From: Chloroflexota bacterium
GTDB taxonomy: Bacteria; Chloroflexota; Dehalococcoidia; Lucifugimonadales; Lucifugimonadaceae
Assembly: GCA_013204555.1 (NCBI GenBank)
Contig: JABMNO010000041.1
Coordinates: forward strand, 1-64,000
Reading direction: 5' to 3'
DNA length: 64,000 bases
In this document: one piece after another, positions 8,951-17,446 of the stretch
How positions within the stretch are numbered: the stretch's first letter is position 1
Layout: the number at the start of each line of letters is the position of its first letter
Notes under the pieces: model-generated
What the model was told of the DNA's origin: nothing
What the model saw: only the letters and a program-made list of their open reading frames with translations
The model's database searches: none
Program-made: the position numbers and the translations under genes

Positions 8951-9625
8951 CTACCCCTCGCCTATGACAATCCCACCAAAACCATCTGCACTCCCCGTCT
9001 TCCGGGCTTCAAGCGCTCGCTTTACAGCCAGCCTGAACATCTCGATCGGCTGGGCGCCGGTGAAGTAGAAGCTATCGTCGACGACGAATCCTGGAACGCC
9101 CCAGATACCAACCTTCATCGCTTCATCGTGCTGATTCTGGATCTCCAGATCAAACTCACCCGCTTCGAGACGAGGCTTCAAGTCAGACCAGTCGAGGCCA
9201 ACTTCTGATGTCAGGCTTTCCAGGACATCGTAGTCGCCCAGATCTGCACCGTTCTCCCAGAACTCCCGGTAGCTGGCCCGATAAAAGGCCTCGTCTACGC
9301 CAAACTGCTTCGCATATTCGGTCGCGGATTGAGCGAGGCGCGTATACGGGGTTTTCTTTGCGCGTCGCATGATCAGCCCACAGTCGTCGGCAAGCGATCT
9401 GAGCGGCTCCGAAAGGAGCGTGTCGTCCGCCGTTTCACCATCGCGAAGTTCTCGTGGTCTGCCTTCTGGCGGAATCTCTGGATGCAGGAAGTAGGCCTTC
9501 CGCTCTACTTCAATGTCAGCTTCCTTAGCGAGTTCGTCGAGCCGGCCCAGCCCGATGTAGCACCACGGTCAGATGTAGTCATACCAGACGGTAAATTTGA
9601 CTGGACTCGATACTGGGTCGCTCAT
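8951..9625 (-). CDS. Selenocysteine-containing DsbA/FrnE-family oxidoreductase (UPWC)
   Basis: A 224-residue thioredoxin-fold protein if TGA at 9569-9571 is read as selenocysteine. From the ATG at 9625 the frame gives VKFTVWYDYI-U-PWCYIGLGRL; FrnE-like DsbA proteins have CPWCYIG at this place, so U19 replaces the first Cys of CxxC. Coding continues normally on both sides: after the TGA come YFLHPEIPPEG, KKTPYTRLAQSATEYAKQFG and GVPGFVVDD with the cis-Pro loop (residue ~165). A hairpin follows the TGA at SECIS distance, and selC is in the window. The start overlaps the pentapeptide gene's stop (ATGA), so they are translationally coupled. Probably a cytosolic thiol/selenol oxidoreductase; no signal peptide. 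A plain nonsense mutation is less likely, as the downstream frame is intact. Confidence 0.88.
9538..9571 (-). promoter_or_regulatory. candidate bacterial SECIS element and Sec codon (UPWC gene)
   Basis: TGA at 9571-9569, then a hairpin: CGGGCT (9554-9549), loop GGGCC (9548-9544), GGCTCG (9543-9538), six pairs including two G-T. The loop begins 21 nt after the TGA, within the distance range of known bacterial SECIS elements. The loop is G-rich but lacks the GU of E. coli fdhF, so this is a structural candidate only. Confidence 0.5.
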
Positions 9626-10086
9626 TTGGCGCCTTTCATTGATGGGCTGGGGGAGGTCGGGACCTCCGGCCACACGGTCTTCAGCTTCACTGCCCCGATG
9701 AAGTTAGCGCCGTCGATCTGTGATCGTCTGAAGTTTGTTCGATAGAGATTTGCGCCCCGGAAGTCCACGTTTCGGAAATCCGAGTCCGTCGCATTTGTGC
9801 GAAATAGTGCTGCTCGCTGGAGATTCGCACCAGAGAAATTGGCACGTCTGAGCTTGGAGTTTGAAAGATCAGCCTCAGTCAAATTAGCACCGGAGAGATT
9901 GGCGCCCGACAGATTCGCGCCATTAAGATTTACGCCAGCCAGATCTGCCCCGCTAAAGTCAGCGTTCGATAGATCAAGCATCTGCGGGAAGTTAATGGAC
10001 CGCCACCCCGCCACACACTCTTTCCCAGCTCGAACGACTGCCACATGCTCTACATCACCCAATCGCGTCGACTCCGAATGACTCAA
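9622..10086 (-). CDS. Pentapeptide-repeat protein
   Basis: A 154-residue protein dominated by A(D/N)LxX repeats: ADLAGVNLNGANLSGANLSG, then further runs to about residue 140 (ANLTEADLSNSKLRRANFSG, ANLYRTNF). These form a right-handed quadrilateral beta-helix. The N-terminal EHVAVVRAGKECVAGWR resembles the short lead found in many small pentapeptide proteins. The annotated ATG overlaps the upstream gene by 32 nt; a TTG at 10062 would leave only a short overlap and may be the true start. Its stop overlaps the start of the selenoprotein (ATGA). The biochemical role is unknown; some relatives mimic DNA, but nothing here shows that. Confidence 0.85.
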   Translation of the reverse strand: MSHSESTRLGDVEHVAVVRAGKECVAGWRSINFPQMLDLSNADFSGADLAGVNLNGANLSGANLSGANLTEADLSNSKLRRANFSGANLQRAALFRTNATDSDFRNVDFRGANLYRTNFRRSQIDGANFIGAVKLKTVWPEVPTSPSPSMKGAK

Positions 10087-10420
10087 AAAGCGGATCGATC
10101 AACTCGCGAGCTATTCGGCGACTTCGCCTAAGTCGCCACCCGCCATTTGTTGGCGCCCACTCAGTACGCGCGAAGAACAACACTCCCGGCCTCACCAGAA
10201 AGTTGATCCCTACCCAGGACTGCATGTGGACCCACGGTTCGGTGTAGATGACTTCAACGTACATTGGCGCTGTTCCAATGCCATTTCCCTTGCGATACTT
10301 CGCCCGAACATTGTCTTTATGTACTTGCTTGAAGCCGGACTCGCTTGCCCATGACGCGATTTGATCCCACGGAGCTGTTTCCGCCCGAAACCTTCGTGTC
10401 GATCTCGACATTTCGTTCAC
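10055..10420 (-). CDS. Hypothetical protein, 121 residues
   Basis: I do not recognise this family. It has no signal peptide or membrane segment, is rich in aromatic and basic residues (ASWASESGFKQVHK, YVEVIYTEPWVHMQSWVG), and ends with an Arg-rich helix WRLRRSRRIARELIDPLF. The mixed beta-then-helix pattern suggests a small alpha/beta domain. Its ATG overlaps the stop of the upstream M20 hydrolase by 4 nt, and its 3' end overlaps the pentapeptide gene, so it belongs to the M20-M20-unknown-pentapeptide-selenoprotein operon. That tight overlap is the main evidence that it is real. Confidence 0.7.
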   Translation of the reverse strand: MNEMSRSTRRFRAETAPWDQIASWASESGFKQVHKDNVRAKYRKGNGIGTAPMYVEVIYTEPWVHMQSWVGINFLVRPGVLFFARTEWAPTNGGWRLRRSRRIARELIDPLFESFGVDAIG

Positions 10421-11781
10421 ACACCCCTGTAGTGGATGACCCTCATTCGGGCTTCCTGAGACTCAACATACTCTTTCCGTGTCCTGGGTGGGGTGGCTTT
10501 AGCGATCACATCCTTGCCAGCGACAGCGTCATCTGCAAGCAAATCGATCACGGTGTGAGCCATCGCTATCGCCGCATTTACAACGGTGTTTTTGTAGTCG
10601 GTAATGATGTAGTCAATGCCGTGGGCGGTACCCGATGCCCCACTCACATACGGATGAATCACGGGCATGATCTGACTCAGGTCTCCCATATCGGTAGAGC
10701 CTCCCCGATTGGCCTCAGGCCCACGCCGAATCACGCTACCCTTACCGCAAATGCCTTCCGCATTAGCCGCAAACATCTCACTCATTAGCGAGTCGTTTTC
10801 GAGGGCCATGTAACCGGGGATGGATGTAATCTTCACCTCACCTCCGACAGCCAACGCTCCAGCCTTGAAGCATCGCTCTATCTTCTCAGCGGCGGCATCT
10901 ACAACTTCACTATCGCGGCCTCGAACTCGGCCTTCATAGATCACCTGACCGGGAACGGAGTTCACGGATACTCCACCGTCTGTGATGATCCCGTGAACCC
11001 GAACCGTGTCTGAGTTTTGGAAAGTTTCCCGCTGGGCGTTCACCGCAACAAGCGCCACGTTTGCCGCCTGCAGAGCGTTGACGCCATCCCACGGTGCGCC
11101 GCCAGCATGGGCAGCCTTGCCGATGAACCGGACGTGCTGAACCACGTGTGCGTTTGATGAGCCGCCAACGGAGAACTTACCAGTCCCAGATTCAGCGCTT
11201 GTGTGGACCATCATCGCCATATCGATGTCATCAAAAACGCCCAGGCGCATCATCTCTTGCTTCCCAGACATGAAGCCAATCTCGCCCGCCTCGTGGGCAG
11301 CTAACCTCGCCGACACGTCTATGAACTCCTCTGCCGGAGTAGCGATAAAGGCAACAGAGCCTGAAAGATGTTCTGAAATTGCTGCATCCGTTAGCGCAGC
11401 GATTACGCCAAGTAGTTGAGCCGGCTGAGTGTGGTGACCACAGGCATGTGCGGCGCCGGTTTCTGGATTGGATAACTCGTGCTCTGGCACTCGAAGCGAA
11501 TCCAACTCAGCAATAACTGCAACCGTTGGGCCATCTTGAGCGCCATCGCGGCCAAAAATATGCTTCGCCTTGAAGCCTGTGATTGCGAGGCCGCGCTCAA
11601 CCTTCTGCCCGGCCTTCTCTACCGCTTCAGCCAGCTTTCTGGAGGTTCGAAATTCCTGGAATCCTACCTCCGGGTTCGCTCCAATATCTCTGGCGAAAGC
11701 GATAAGTTCATCCGCCCGTTTGGTGATTATTCTCGTCACAGCCTTTTTGAGGGCTGCTTTATCCGTGGTGGCCTTCGCCAA
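10417..11781 (-). CDS. M20-family amidohydrolase (AbgB-like), copy 2
   Basis: A 454-residue zinc-dependent M20 peptidase/amidohydrolase. Metal-site motifs: AVIAELDSLRVPEHEL, then GAAHACGHHTQPAQLLG (metal-binding His), ATPAEEFIDVSARL (the catalytic and ligand EE pair), and GGSTDMGDLSQIMPVIHPY near residue 370, typical of aminobenzoyl-glutamate or aminoacyl hydrolases. The dimerisation domain is indicated by FIGKAAHAGGAPWDGVNAL. Known relatives cleave N-acyl amino acids or p-aminobenzoyl-glutamate; the substrate here is unknown. It is a paralogue of the gene 16 bp upstream. It carries no signal peptide, so it is cytosolic. Confidence 0.93.
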   Translation of the reverse strand: MAKATTDKAALKKAVTRIITKRADELIAFARDIGANPEVGFQEFRTSRKLAEAVEKAGQKVERGLAITGFKAKHIFGRDGAQDGPTVAVIAELDSLRVPEHELSNPETGAAHACGHHTQPAQLLGVIAALTDAAISEHLSGSVAFIATPAEEFIDVSARLAAHEAGEIGFMSGKQEMMRLGVFDDIDMAMMVHTSAESGTGKFSVGGSSNAHVVQHVRFIGKAAHAGGAPWDGVNALQAANVALVAVNAQRETFQNSDTVRVHGIITDGGVSVNSVPGQVIYEGRVRGRDSEVVDAAAEKIERCFKAGALAVGGEVKITSIPGYMALENDSLMSEMFAANAEGICGKGSVIRRGPEANRGGSTDMGDLSQIMPVIHPYVSGASGTAHGIDYIITDYKNTVVNAAIAMAHTVIDLLADDAVAGKDVIAKATPPRTRKEYVESQEARMRVIHYRGV

Positions 11782-11797
11782 AATAGTATGCCGCTTC

Positions 11798-13189
11798 CTA
11801 TTCGGTGTAAGACCGCGTGGTGAAAAGTTCTCGCATGGTTGCCAGGTATGTCTCTTTGGTCATTTCTGGCCTGAAATTATCCAGCATGTTCTTCGCCCCG
11901 CGAGCGCCATCATGAAGGAGATCAATCACGGTCATCGCCATTACCTTCGCCGGTTTAATGACCGCCATTTCGTAATCGGTCACCATGTAGTCCTCGCTAT
12001 GGCCTCTGCCAATTGCACCGGACGCGTACGGCTGAATCGTGGGCATCAAGTAACTCACATCGCCCATGTCGGTCGAGCCGCCGCTGTGTCCACCTTCGGC
12101 GATTTCATCTTCACCCACCAGGGCAACCGCGTTGGTTTTCCAGAGTGCGCCCAGGTCCGGCGACTCGCGGAATGGGAGATACCCCGGCGCAGTGGAGATT
12201 TCAACTTCCGCCCCAATACCCAGTGCGCCCGCGCGTAGTGCTCGATCTACCTTCGAGTTGGCGTCCAATATTGCTTCCAGACTTGCACCGCGAACGTAAG
12301 TCTCCATCCGGACGTCATCGGGAACCGCGTTCACCACGCTGCCGCCCCGTGTGATGATGGGGTGAATTCGAACCTGATCTTCGTCCTTGAAGGTGTCACG
12401 TTGAGCATGAATCGCAGCCAGTGCAACCTCAGCGGCGTTAAGCGCGTTGATCCCGAGGTGAGGCGAACCACCCGCGTGCGATGAGTAACCGTGATAGCGA
12501 ATTGTCTTGCCGACCATACCGTTGTTGGTCTTGCCAATAGAGAAGCTCGGCGCTTCGGTAGTCGTGTGGGTGAGCATGCAGATATCAGAGTCATCGAGCT
12601 GACCGAGCCGAATCAGTTCAGGCTTGCCACCCAGAAACTCAATCTCTCCAGCCTCACGCAAACCAGTACGCCACTCAAGTTCTAGATACTCCTCAGCGGG
12701 AACGGCGATGAAGTTGACTCCACCTGTGAGTTCAGCCATTACGCCAGAGTTCGCCAGGCCATAGGCAACCCCCAGCATCGCTCCAATCTGACAGTGATGA
12801 CCACAAGCATGGGCTGCGCCCGTAATGGGATCTGCCAGTGGATGTTGAGGAACGATGTTGGAGTCTAGTTCGCCCATTACGGCTACATTGGGGCCGACAG
12901 AGCTACCCTCAAGGCGGCCCTTCACACCGGTGATTCCCAGGCCATTGCGCGTCTCGATGCCGAGGTCGTTCAGAACGCCTTCCGCGAGGGCCGATGTCTT
13001 GAACTCCTTGAAGCCAGACTCAGGGTGGCCAAGGATGGTCTTGGAGATACCCATGATCTCATCGGCGTTTCGATCAATTTCGGCGATAACGCGACGCTTA
13101 AGTTGTTCGGCGTTTGAGGGCGTGGCGGTAGCTCCCTTGCAGAGACGGTCATTGCGGTCTGGGAGTGTATCAGCGCCACAAGCCATCAT
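11798..13189 (-). CDS. M20-family amidohydrolase (AbgB-like), copy 1
   Basis: A 463-residue paralogue of the next gene with the same landmarks: AVMGELDSNIVPQHPL, GAAHACGHHCQIGAMLG, AVPAEEYLELEWRTG, YHGYSSHAGGSPHLGINAL and GHSGGSTDMGDVSYLMP. It is first in a five-gene minus-strand operon. The annotated ATG at 13189 lies only 17 bp from the divergent glycerate kinase start, and the first 30 residues (MMACGADTLPD...) look unlike the family, so the true start may lie some 20-30 codons downstream, near the helix AEQLKRRVIAEID. Two adjacent copies suggest separate substrates or a heteromer, as in AbgA-AbgB, though both here look like the same subunit type. Confidence 0.93.
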   Translation of the reverse strand: MMACGADTLPDRNDRLCKGATATPSNAEQLKRRVIAEIDRNADEIMGISKTILGHPESGFKEFKTSALAEGVLNDLGIETRNGLGITGVKGRLEGSSVGPNVAVMGELDSNIVPQHPLADPITGAAHACGHHCQIGAMLGVAYGLANSGVMAELTGGVNFIAVPAEEYLELEWRTGLREAGEIEFLGGKPELIRLGQLDDSDICMLTHTTTEAPSFSIGKTNNGMVGKTIRYHGYSSHAGGSPHLGINALNAAEVALAAIHAQRDTFKDEDQVRIHPIITRGGSVVNAVPDDVRMETYVRGASLEAILDANSKVDRALRAGALGIGAEVEISTAPGYLPFRESPDLGALWKTNAVALVGEDEIAEGGHSGGSTDMGDVSYLMPTIQPYASGAIGRGHSEDYMVTDYEMAVIKPAKVMAMTVIDLLHDGARGAKNMLDNFRPEMTKETYLATMRELFTTRSYTE

Positions 13190-13206
13190 CGCTATAATTC
13201 CAATTC

Positions 13207-14352
13207 ATGAAAATCGTAATTGCTCCGCAGGGTTTCAAGGGCAGCCTGACGGGACTTGAAGTTGCCCGATCAATCGAAAAAGGCGTAAAGGCTGTCTTCC
13301 CAGACGCCATCACCGATCTGGTCCCCGTGGCTGACGGTGGAGATGGCACGTTACAATCGCTGGTCGACGCCACTGGCGGCAAAGTGATCTCCACCCGCGT
13401 GACGGACCCTCTTGGGCGGGAGATATACGCCGACTGGGGTTCACTTGGTGATGGTGAGACTGCCGTTATCGAGATGGCGCGATCATCCGGTCTGGCGCTG
13501 CTCGCGTTAAACGAACTCAACCCACTCGCCACGACAACATACGGCGTTGGTCAGTTAGCAAAAGAAGCGTTGGACAGTGGACACACCCGCTTCATCATTG
13601 GGATTGGTGGCAGCGCAACCAATGACGGCGGCGCTGGCATGATGGAAGCACTTGGGGCCAAATTGCTGGACTCTTCGGGGAACCCACTTCCACCGGGCGG
13701 TGCAGCTCTGGCAAATATCAACAAGATCGATATGTCAGGTTTAGACCAACGCTTCCGGGACGCGCATATTGAAGTTGCATGCGATGTGAACAATCCACTG
13801 TGTGGGCCAGATGGAGCATCAGCCGTGTTTGGGCCTCAGAAGGGAGCGACGCCAGAGATGGTCGAGGAGCTTGATGCAGCGCTCTCACAGTTCGCGTCGA
13901 TAATCGAGCATGATCTGGGCTCTGATATCCGTACCGCACCAGGTGCAGGGGCAGCAGGTGGGCTGGGCGCAGGATTGATGGCGTTCGCCAACGCTGACTT
14001 GAAGGCTGGCGTCGATATCGTCCTCGACGCGATCGATATCGATTCGCACCTTGTCGACGCTGATCTGGTAATCACCGGCGAAGGCCAGATCGATCACTCA
14101 ACGATATTCAATAAGTCGCCCGTCGGCGTGGCCGCGCGGGCCGCCAATCTCGGTATTCCAGTCATCGCAATTGCTGGCGGGCTAGGCGACGGCTACCGCG
14201 AGGTACACGACCTCAATATCGCCGCCACATTTTCTCTCGTCTCAGGCCCAATGAGCTTGGATGATGCGATTGCGAATAGTGGATCACTGCTGGCAGGAGC
14301 CGCCGAAGAGATCATGCGGGCTATCGTCATAGGGCGTGCGCTGGGCGACTAG
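13207..14352 (+). CDS. Glycerate kinase (GlxK/GarK family)
   Basis: A 381-residue type-1 glycerate kinase. The start MKIVIAPQGFKGSLTGLEVARSIEKG and PVADGGDGTL (residues ~40-50) are family signatures, as are GIGGSATNDGGAGMMEALGA near residue 135, PGAGAAGGLGAGL near residue 240, and VITGEGQIDHSTIFNKSPVG near residue 285. It phosphorylates D-glycerate to 2- or 3-phosphoglycerate and so feeds hydroxyacid carbon into glycolysis. It converges with lutC, with stop codons overlapping by 4 nt. It sits among lactate and hydroxyglutarate genes, which supports a 2-hydroxyacid catabolic region. Confidence 0.96.
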   Translation: MKIVIAPQGFKGSLTGLEVARSIEKGVKAVFPDAITDLVPVADGGDGTLQSLVDATGGKVISTRVTDPLGREIYADWGSLGDGETAVIEMARSSGLALLALNELNPLATTTYGVGQLAKEALDSGHTRFIIGIGGSATNDGGAGMMEALGAKLLDSSGNPLPPGGAALANINKIDMSGLDQRFRDAHIEVACDVNNPLCGPDGASAVFGPQKGATPEMVEELDAALSQFASIIEHDLGSDIRTAPGAGAAGGLGAGLMAFANADLKAGVDIVLDAIDIDSHLVDADLVITGEGQIDHSTIFNKSPVGVAARAANLGIPVIAIAGGLGDGYREVHDLNIAATFSLVSGPMSLDDAIANSGSLLAGAAEEIMRAIVIGRALGD

Positions 14353-15098
14353 CCCACGATCACCAGGTGGACCTCGCGTGGGCCGTGTACGCCGATCACG
14401 AGATTTGCCTCGATGTCCGCTGTCCTGCTGGGACCAGTGATGAGGTTGACCATGCCCTTGTGCTCGCCACTCAGGTGCTGATCCCGCGTGAGGGCGAATA
14501 GCTCATCAAGCGATGGAATGATCGAATCAGGGGTCATCACGCCGATGTGAACTTCCGGCGTCAGCGATACGAGCCGCGATGACCCGGCCCTTGGTTCCAT
14601 GGCGACGGTCCCGGTCTCTGCGACCGCGAAATCAACGCCGGTGATGCCAACTTCGGTATCAAACGACTGTTCTCGAAGTGCGAGCCTGCGTTCAAGATCT
14701 TCCTCAGAATCGTCACTGGGATCTCGCACCGCTACGCTGAGTTCGACGCCGTCCGCCTTGAGAGCGGATTCAAGCGGCAAGGAGTTCAGTATCTCGTGGT
14801 CGGAGCGCATGACAGCCTTTGCTCCGTGGTCACGGACTACTGCCGCCACTTCTTCGGCAGCGTCTTCGATGGTGTCGACTCGATGAATGTTCCATCCTGC
14901 CGCTGTGGCGCGGGTAACAAATTCCTCAGTTAATTCAGATCTCCGCTGCGCGGCGTCTACTCGGATGTCATTCGCTGCGTCGGACACCTCATCCCTGCTA
15001 AGGAAATACGACGTCGCATCGTCACGGGCGATATCGCGCCGTTCTGATACCCCGAGAGAGGTGCGGACCATGCGTAGAAAATCTTGTTTGTCCGCCAC
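14349..15098 (-). CDS. lutC: LutC-like LUD-domain protein
   Basis: A 249-residue protein of the LutC/YkgG (LUD) family, the third component of the LutABC L-lactate-oxidising system. VGITGVDFAVAETGTVAMEP and SRLVSLTPEVHIGVM match the conserved LUD core, and NLITGPSRTADIEANLVIGVHGPREVHLVIV matches its C-terminal end. It is encoded directly after lutB with a one-base overlap of stop and start. It acts in the cytosol, probably in complex with LutA and LutB. The same LUD core also occurs within LutB. Confidence 0.93.
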   Translation of the reverse strand: MADKQDFLRMVRTSLGVSERRDIARDDATSYFLSRDEVSDAANDIRVDAAQRRSELTEEFVTRATAAGWNIHRVDTIEDAAEEVAAVVRDHGAKAVMRSDHEILNSLPLESALKADGVELSVAVRDPSDDSEEDLERRLALREQSFDTEVGITGVDFAVAETGTVAMEPRAGSSRLVSLTPEVHIGVMTPDSIIPSLDELFALTRDQHLSGEHKGMVNLITGPSRTADIEANLVIGVHGPREVHLVIVG

Positions 15099-16525
15099 TA
15101 ACGCTGCTCCTTTTTCTTAAAGCGCGCCCTGAATGGCTTGCTGGCGATGCGAGGAAACTCTCTCGATTTCGTCCATCCGTTGAGTGGTGGCGGCAGCCAT
15201 CGAACCCAGCCCTGCCGGGACATTGGAGCCATCAATAGGGATGAGAGTTTCCCGGCGAGCGAAAACATTGCGGGGCTCTGAACACCGAACCGCCAGACCT
15301 TGATGGATAACCGCTCCGCCAATGGTGAAGACGCTTCTTTGGGATCAGTCTTCCCCTCCGAGAGATCGCTCCGTAGTCGCAACAGCAGCGATGGCAGTTC
15401 TATCTTGACCGGGCAGGCGTCTTTGCATGCGCCACAGAGGGTGGAGGCGAACGGTAAATCTCGTCCTGCCTTCTTGCCGGTCATGACAGGCGAAACAATG
15501 GCTCCTATAGGGCCGGGGTAGACCCAGCCGTAGGCGTGACCGCCAGCTTTCCGGTAAACCGGACAAGCGTTCAGGCAGGCACCGCAGCGCAGACACAGCA
15601 TGGCCTCCCGAAGCTGTTCGTCCTTGAGCAGATTTTCGCGGCCGTTGTTGACGATGACGAGATGGAACTCATCCGGGCCGTCCTCTTCCGGCGCCTTCCT
15701 CGGGCCGTTCACCACCGTGACGTAGGAAGAGATTCTCTGGCCGGTGGCTGATCGGATTAGCACTCGAAGCATCGTCGATAGGTCTTGCATCGACGGTATG
15801 ACCTTCTCCATGCCCACGATTGCGACGTGGACGCGTGGTGCCGACGTGACCATCCGGCCGTTGCCCTCGTTGGTCACGATGGCGATGCTACCGGTCTCGG
15901 CGACCGCAAAGTTGACTCCCGAGACGCCCATTTCAGCTTTGCGAAATGCATCTCTGAGCAGAGCGCGAGCGGTATCAGTCAGGTCCTTCGGATCTTCCTG
16001 GTGAGGACCGCCTGCGACCTCCTGAATGAGATCAGATATCTCCTCACGAGTCTTATGTATGGCAGGAGCGATGAGGTGGTACGGCGCTTCTTTGGCAAGC
16101 TGGATGATGTACTCACCAAGGTCAGTCTCCACCGGGTTTATTCCGGCTTTCTCAAACGCCTCGTTGAGTCCGATTTCTTCGGAGACCATCGATTTGCTTT
16201 TGATGACGGTCTTGACGTTGTTGGCCTTCGCAACGCCTAGAACATACTCACGGGCCTCTGCGTCATCGTTCGCGAAGAACACGTTGCCACCGTTGGCACG
16301 CACGTTCTTATCCAGAAGATCAAGGTAGTAGTCGAGATTGTTGATCGTATGCCACTTGATCGCCCGGGCGCGATCACGCTCATCGTCCCAACCGTGTGTA
16401 TCTTCAGCGGCCGCGATTCGGCCTTTATGAAGCCCATCGTAGACCATCTTGAGCGAGGCCTGGCGACGGGGGTTACGAGTCGTTTCGGCGGACCGAGCTT
16501 TGAACTCGTCAGTTCGGACCTTCAA
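15098..16525 (-). CDS. lutB: LutB-like iron-sulfur protein
   Basis: A 475-residue protein with an N-terminal LUD domain (GVSGVNFAVAETGSIAIV around residue 195) and a C-terminal ferredoxin domain with two cysteine clusters, LRCGACLNACPVYR and LCGACKDACPVK, each CxxCxxxCP, which should bind two 4Fe-4S clusters. This is the usual LutB/YkgF layout and length. It passes electrons within the LutABC complex during L-lactate oxidation to pyruvate. The start overlaps the lutA stop by 4 nt and its stop abuts lutC, so the three are translationally coupled. Confidence 0.95.
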   Translation of the reverse strand: MKVRTDEFKARSAETTRNPRRQASLKMVYDGLHKGRIAAAEDTHGWDDERDRARAIKWHTINNLDYYLDLLDKNVRANGGNVFFANDDAEAREYVLGVAKANNVKTVIKSKSMVSEEIGLNEAFEKAGINPVETDLGEYIIQLAKEAPYHLIAPAIHKTREEISDLIQEVAGGPHQEDPKDLTDTARALLRDAFRKAEMGVSGVNFAVAETGSIAIVTNEGNGRMVTSAPRVHVAIVGMEKVIPSMQDLSTMLRVLIRSATGQRISSYVTVVNGPRKAPEEDGPDEFHLVIVNNGRENLLKDEQLREAMLCLRCGACLNACPVYRKAGGHAYGWVYPGPIGAIVSPVMTGKKAGRDLPFASTLCGACKDACPVKIELPSLLLRLRSDLSEGKTDPKEASSPLAERLSIKVWRFGVQSPAMFSLAGKLSSLLMAPMSRQGWVRWLPPPLNGWTKSREFPRIASKPFRARFKKKEQR

Positions 16526-17301
16526 CTGCTCTCCTCTTTATTCACGGGAGTATCCGCTGTTGCCTCGTCAAGAATCTGGGCGATGTGCCTCAGTTGCAGA
16601 TGATCGCCTCGTTTACGCACACCGCCCTCAAGGTGCATCAGGCAGGTGGTATCTCCCGCGACCAGTGTGTCTGCGCCCGTTGCCAGCGCGTTATCCAACT
16701 TGTCGTTGAGCATGGCCGTGGATAGCTCCGGGAACTTGACGGCGAATGTGCCGCCAAAGCCACAGCAGACTTCAGACTGCTCCATGTCCAGAATCTCTAG
16801 CCCCTCAACTGATGCGAGCAGGGACTTAGGCTGGGCGTCTATTCCAAGCTCCCTTAAGAGATGGCAGCACTGGTGGTAGGTGGCTGAGCCACCCAATTTC
16901 GCAGCCAGGTCATCGCGATGAAGCACATCAACAAGAAATTCAGTGAATTCATAGAGCCTTCCGGCTACCTGGCGCACCTTTGCCAGCGTCTCCGGCTCAT
17001 CGTGAAATAGCTCCGGGTAGAAGTTGCGGACCATAGCTCCGCAAGAACCAGACGGTACGACGATGGGATCTTCACCTGCAAAGACATCCAGGAAGCGACG
17101 GGCGACGGCTTTAGCGTCTTCGGTGAATCCGGCGTTGAATGCGGGCTGGCCACAACACGTCTGACCATTCGGGAAATCGACCTCGCATCCCTGCCGTTCA
17201 AGAACGTTCACGACACTCTCGCCGATCTGGGGATAGAGCTGATCGACCGTGCATGTGACGAACAGCAAGACGCGCTGGGGTATTTGTTGAGTTACTGACA
17301 T
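16522..17301 (-). CDS. lutA: LutA-like CCG-domain iron-sulfur protein
   Basis: A 259-residue protein with two cysteine-rich CCG domains as in LutA/GlpC/HdrB. The first half has LFVTCTVDQLYPQIG and NGQTCCGQPAFNAG; the second half has TYHQCCHLLRELGI and SEVCCGFGGTFAVKFP. These CCG motifs bind Fe-S clusters and form the catalytic side of the flavin-free lactate oxidase. The ATG at 17301 gives the normal family length; an ATG at 17349 adds 16 atypical residues. First gene of lutABC, divergent from the LhgO gene 145 bp away, so the shared gap probably holds promoters for both. Confidence 0.94.
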   Translation of the reverse strand: MSVTQQIPQRVLLFVTCTVDQLYPQIGESVVNVLERQGCEVDFPNGQTCCGQPAFNAGFTEDAKAVARRFLDVFAGEDPIVVPSGSCGAMVRNFYPELFHDEPETLAKVRQVAGRLYEFTEFLVDVLHRDDLAAKLGGSATYHQCCHLLRELGIDAQPKSLLASVEGLEILDMEQSEVCCGFGGTFAVKFPELSTAMLNDKLDNALATGADTLVAGDTTCLMHLEGGVRKRGDHLQLRHIAQILDEATADTPVNKEESS

Positions 17302-17446
17302 CTGGAAAACGGTATCAGAGACTGGCAATGAGTTGATCCACGCTGGCATAGCTCCGCAAGGTAACCAGTTAGGTATTAAAGTGCATCTTGCCCTGTGTTA
17401 ACGTTCTCAGGATTGTCACGACATGTAAAAGACCACGGAGTTAATT

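Noticed and set aside
8681..9208. A 175-codon plus-strand open frame over the first selenoprotein
   Set aside because: It is antisense to the DsbA-family coding frame and encodes nothing recognisable; its composition is that of a shadow.
9569..9571. TGA as a nonsense mutation or sequencing error in the first DsbA-family gene
   Set aside because: Sec is preferred because the TGA hits the catalytic Cys column, the same happens in a second gene, and tRNA-Sec is present.
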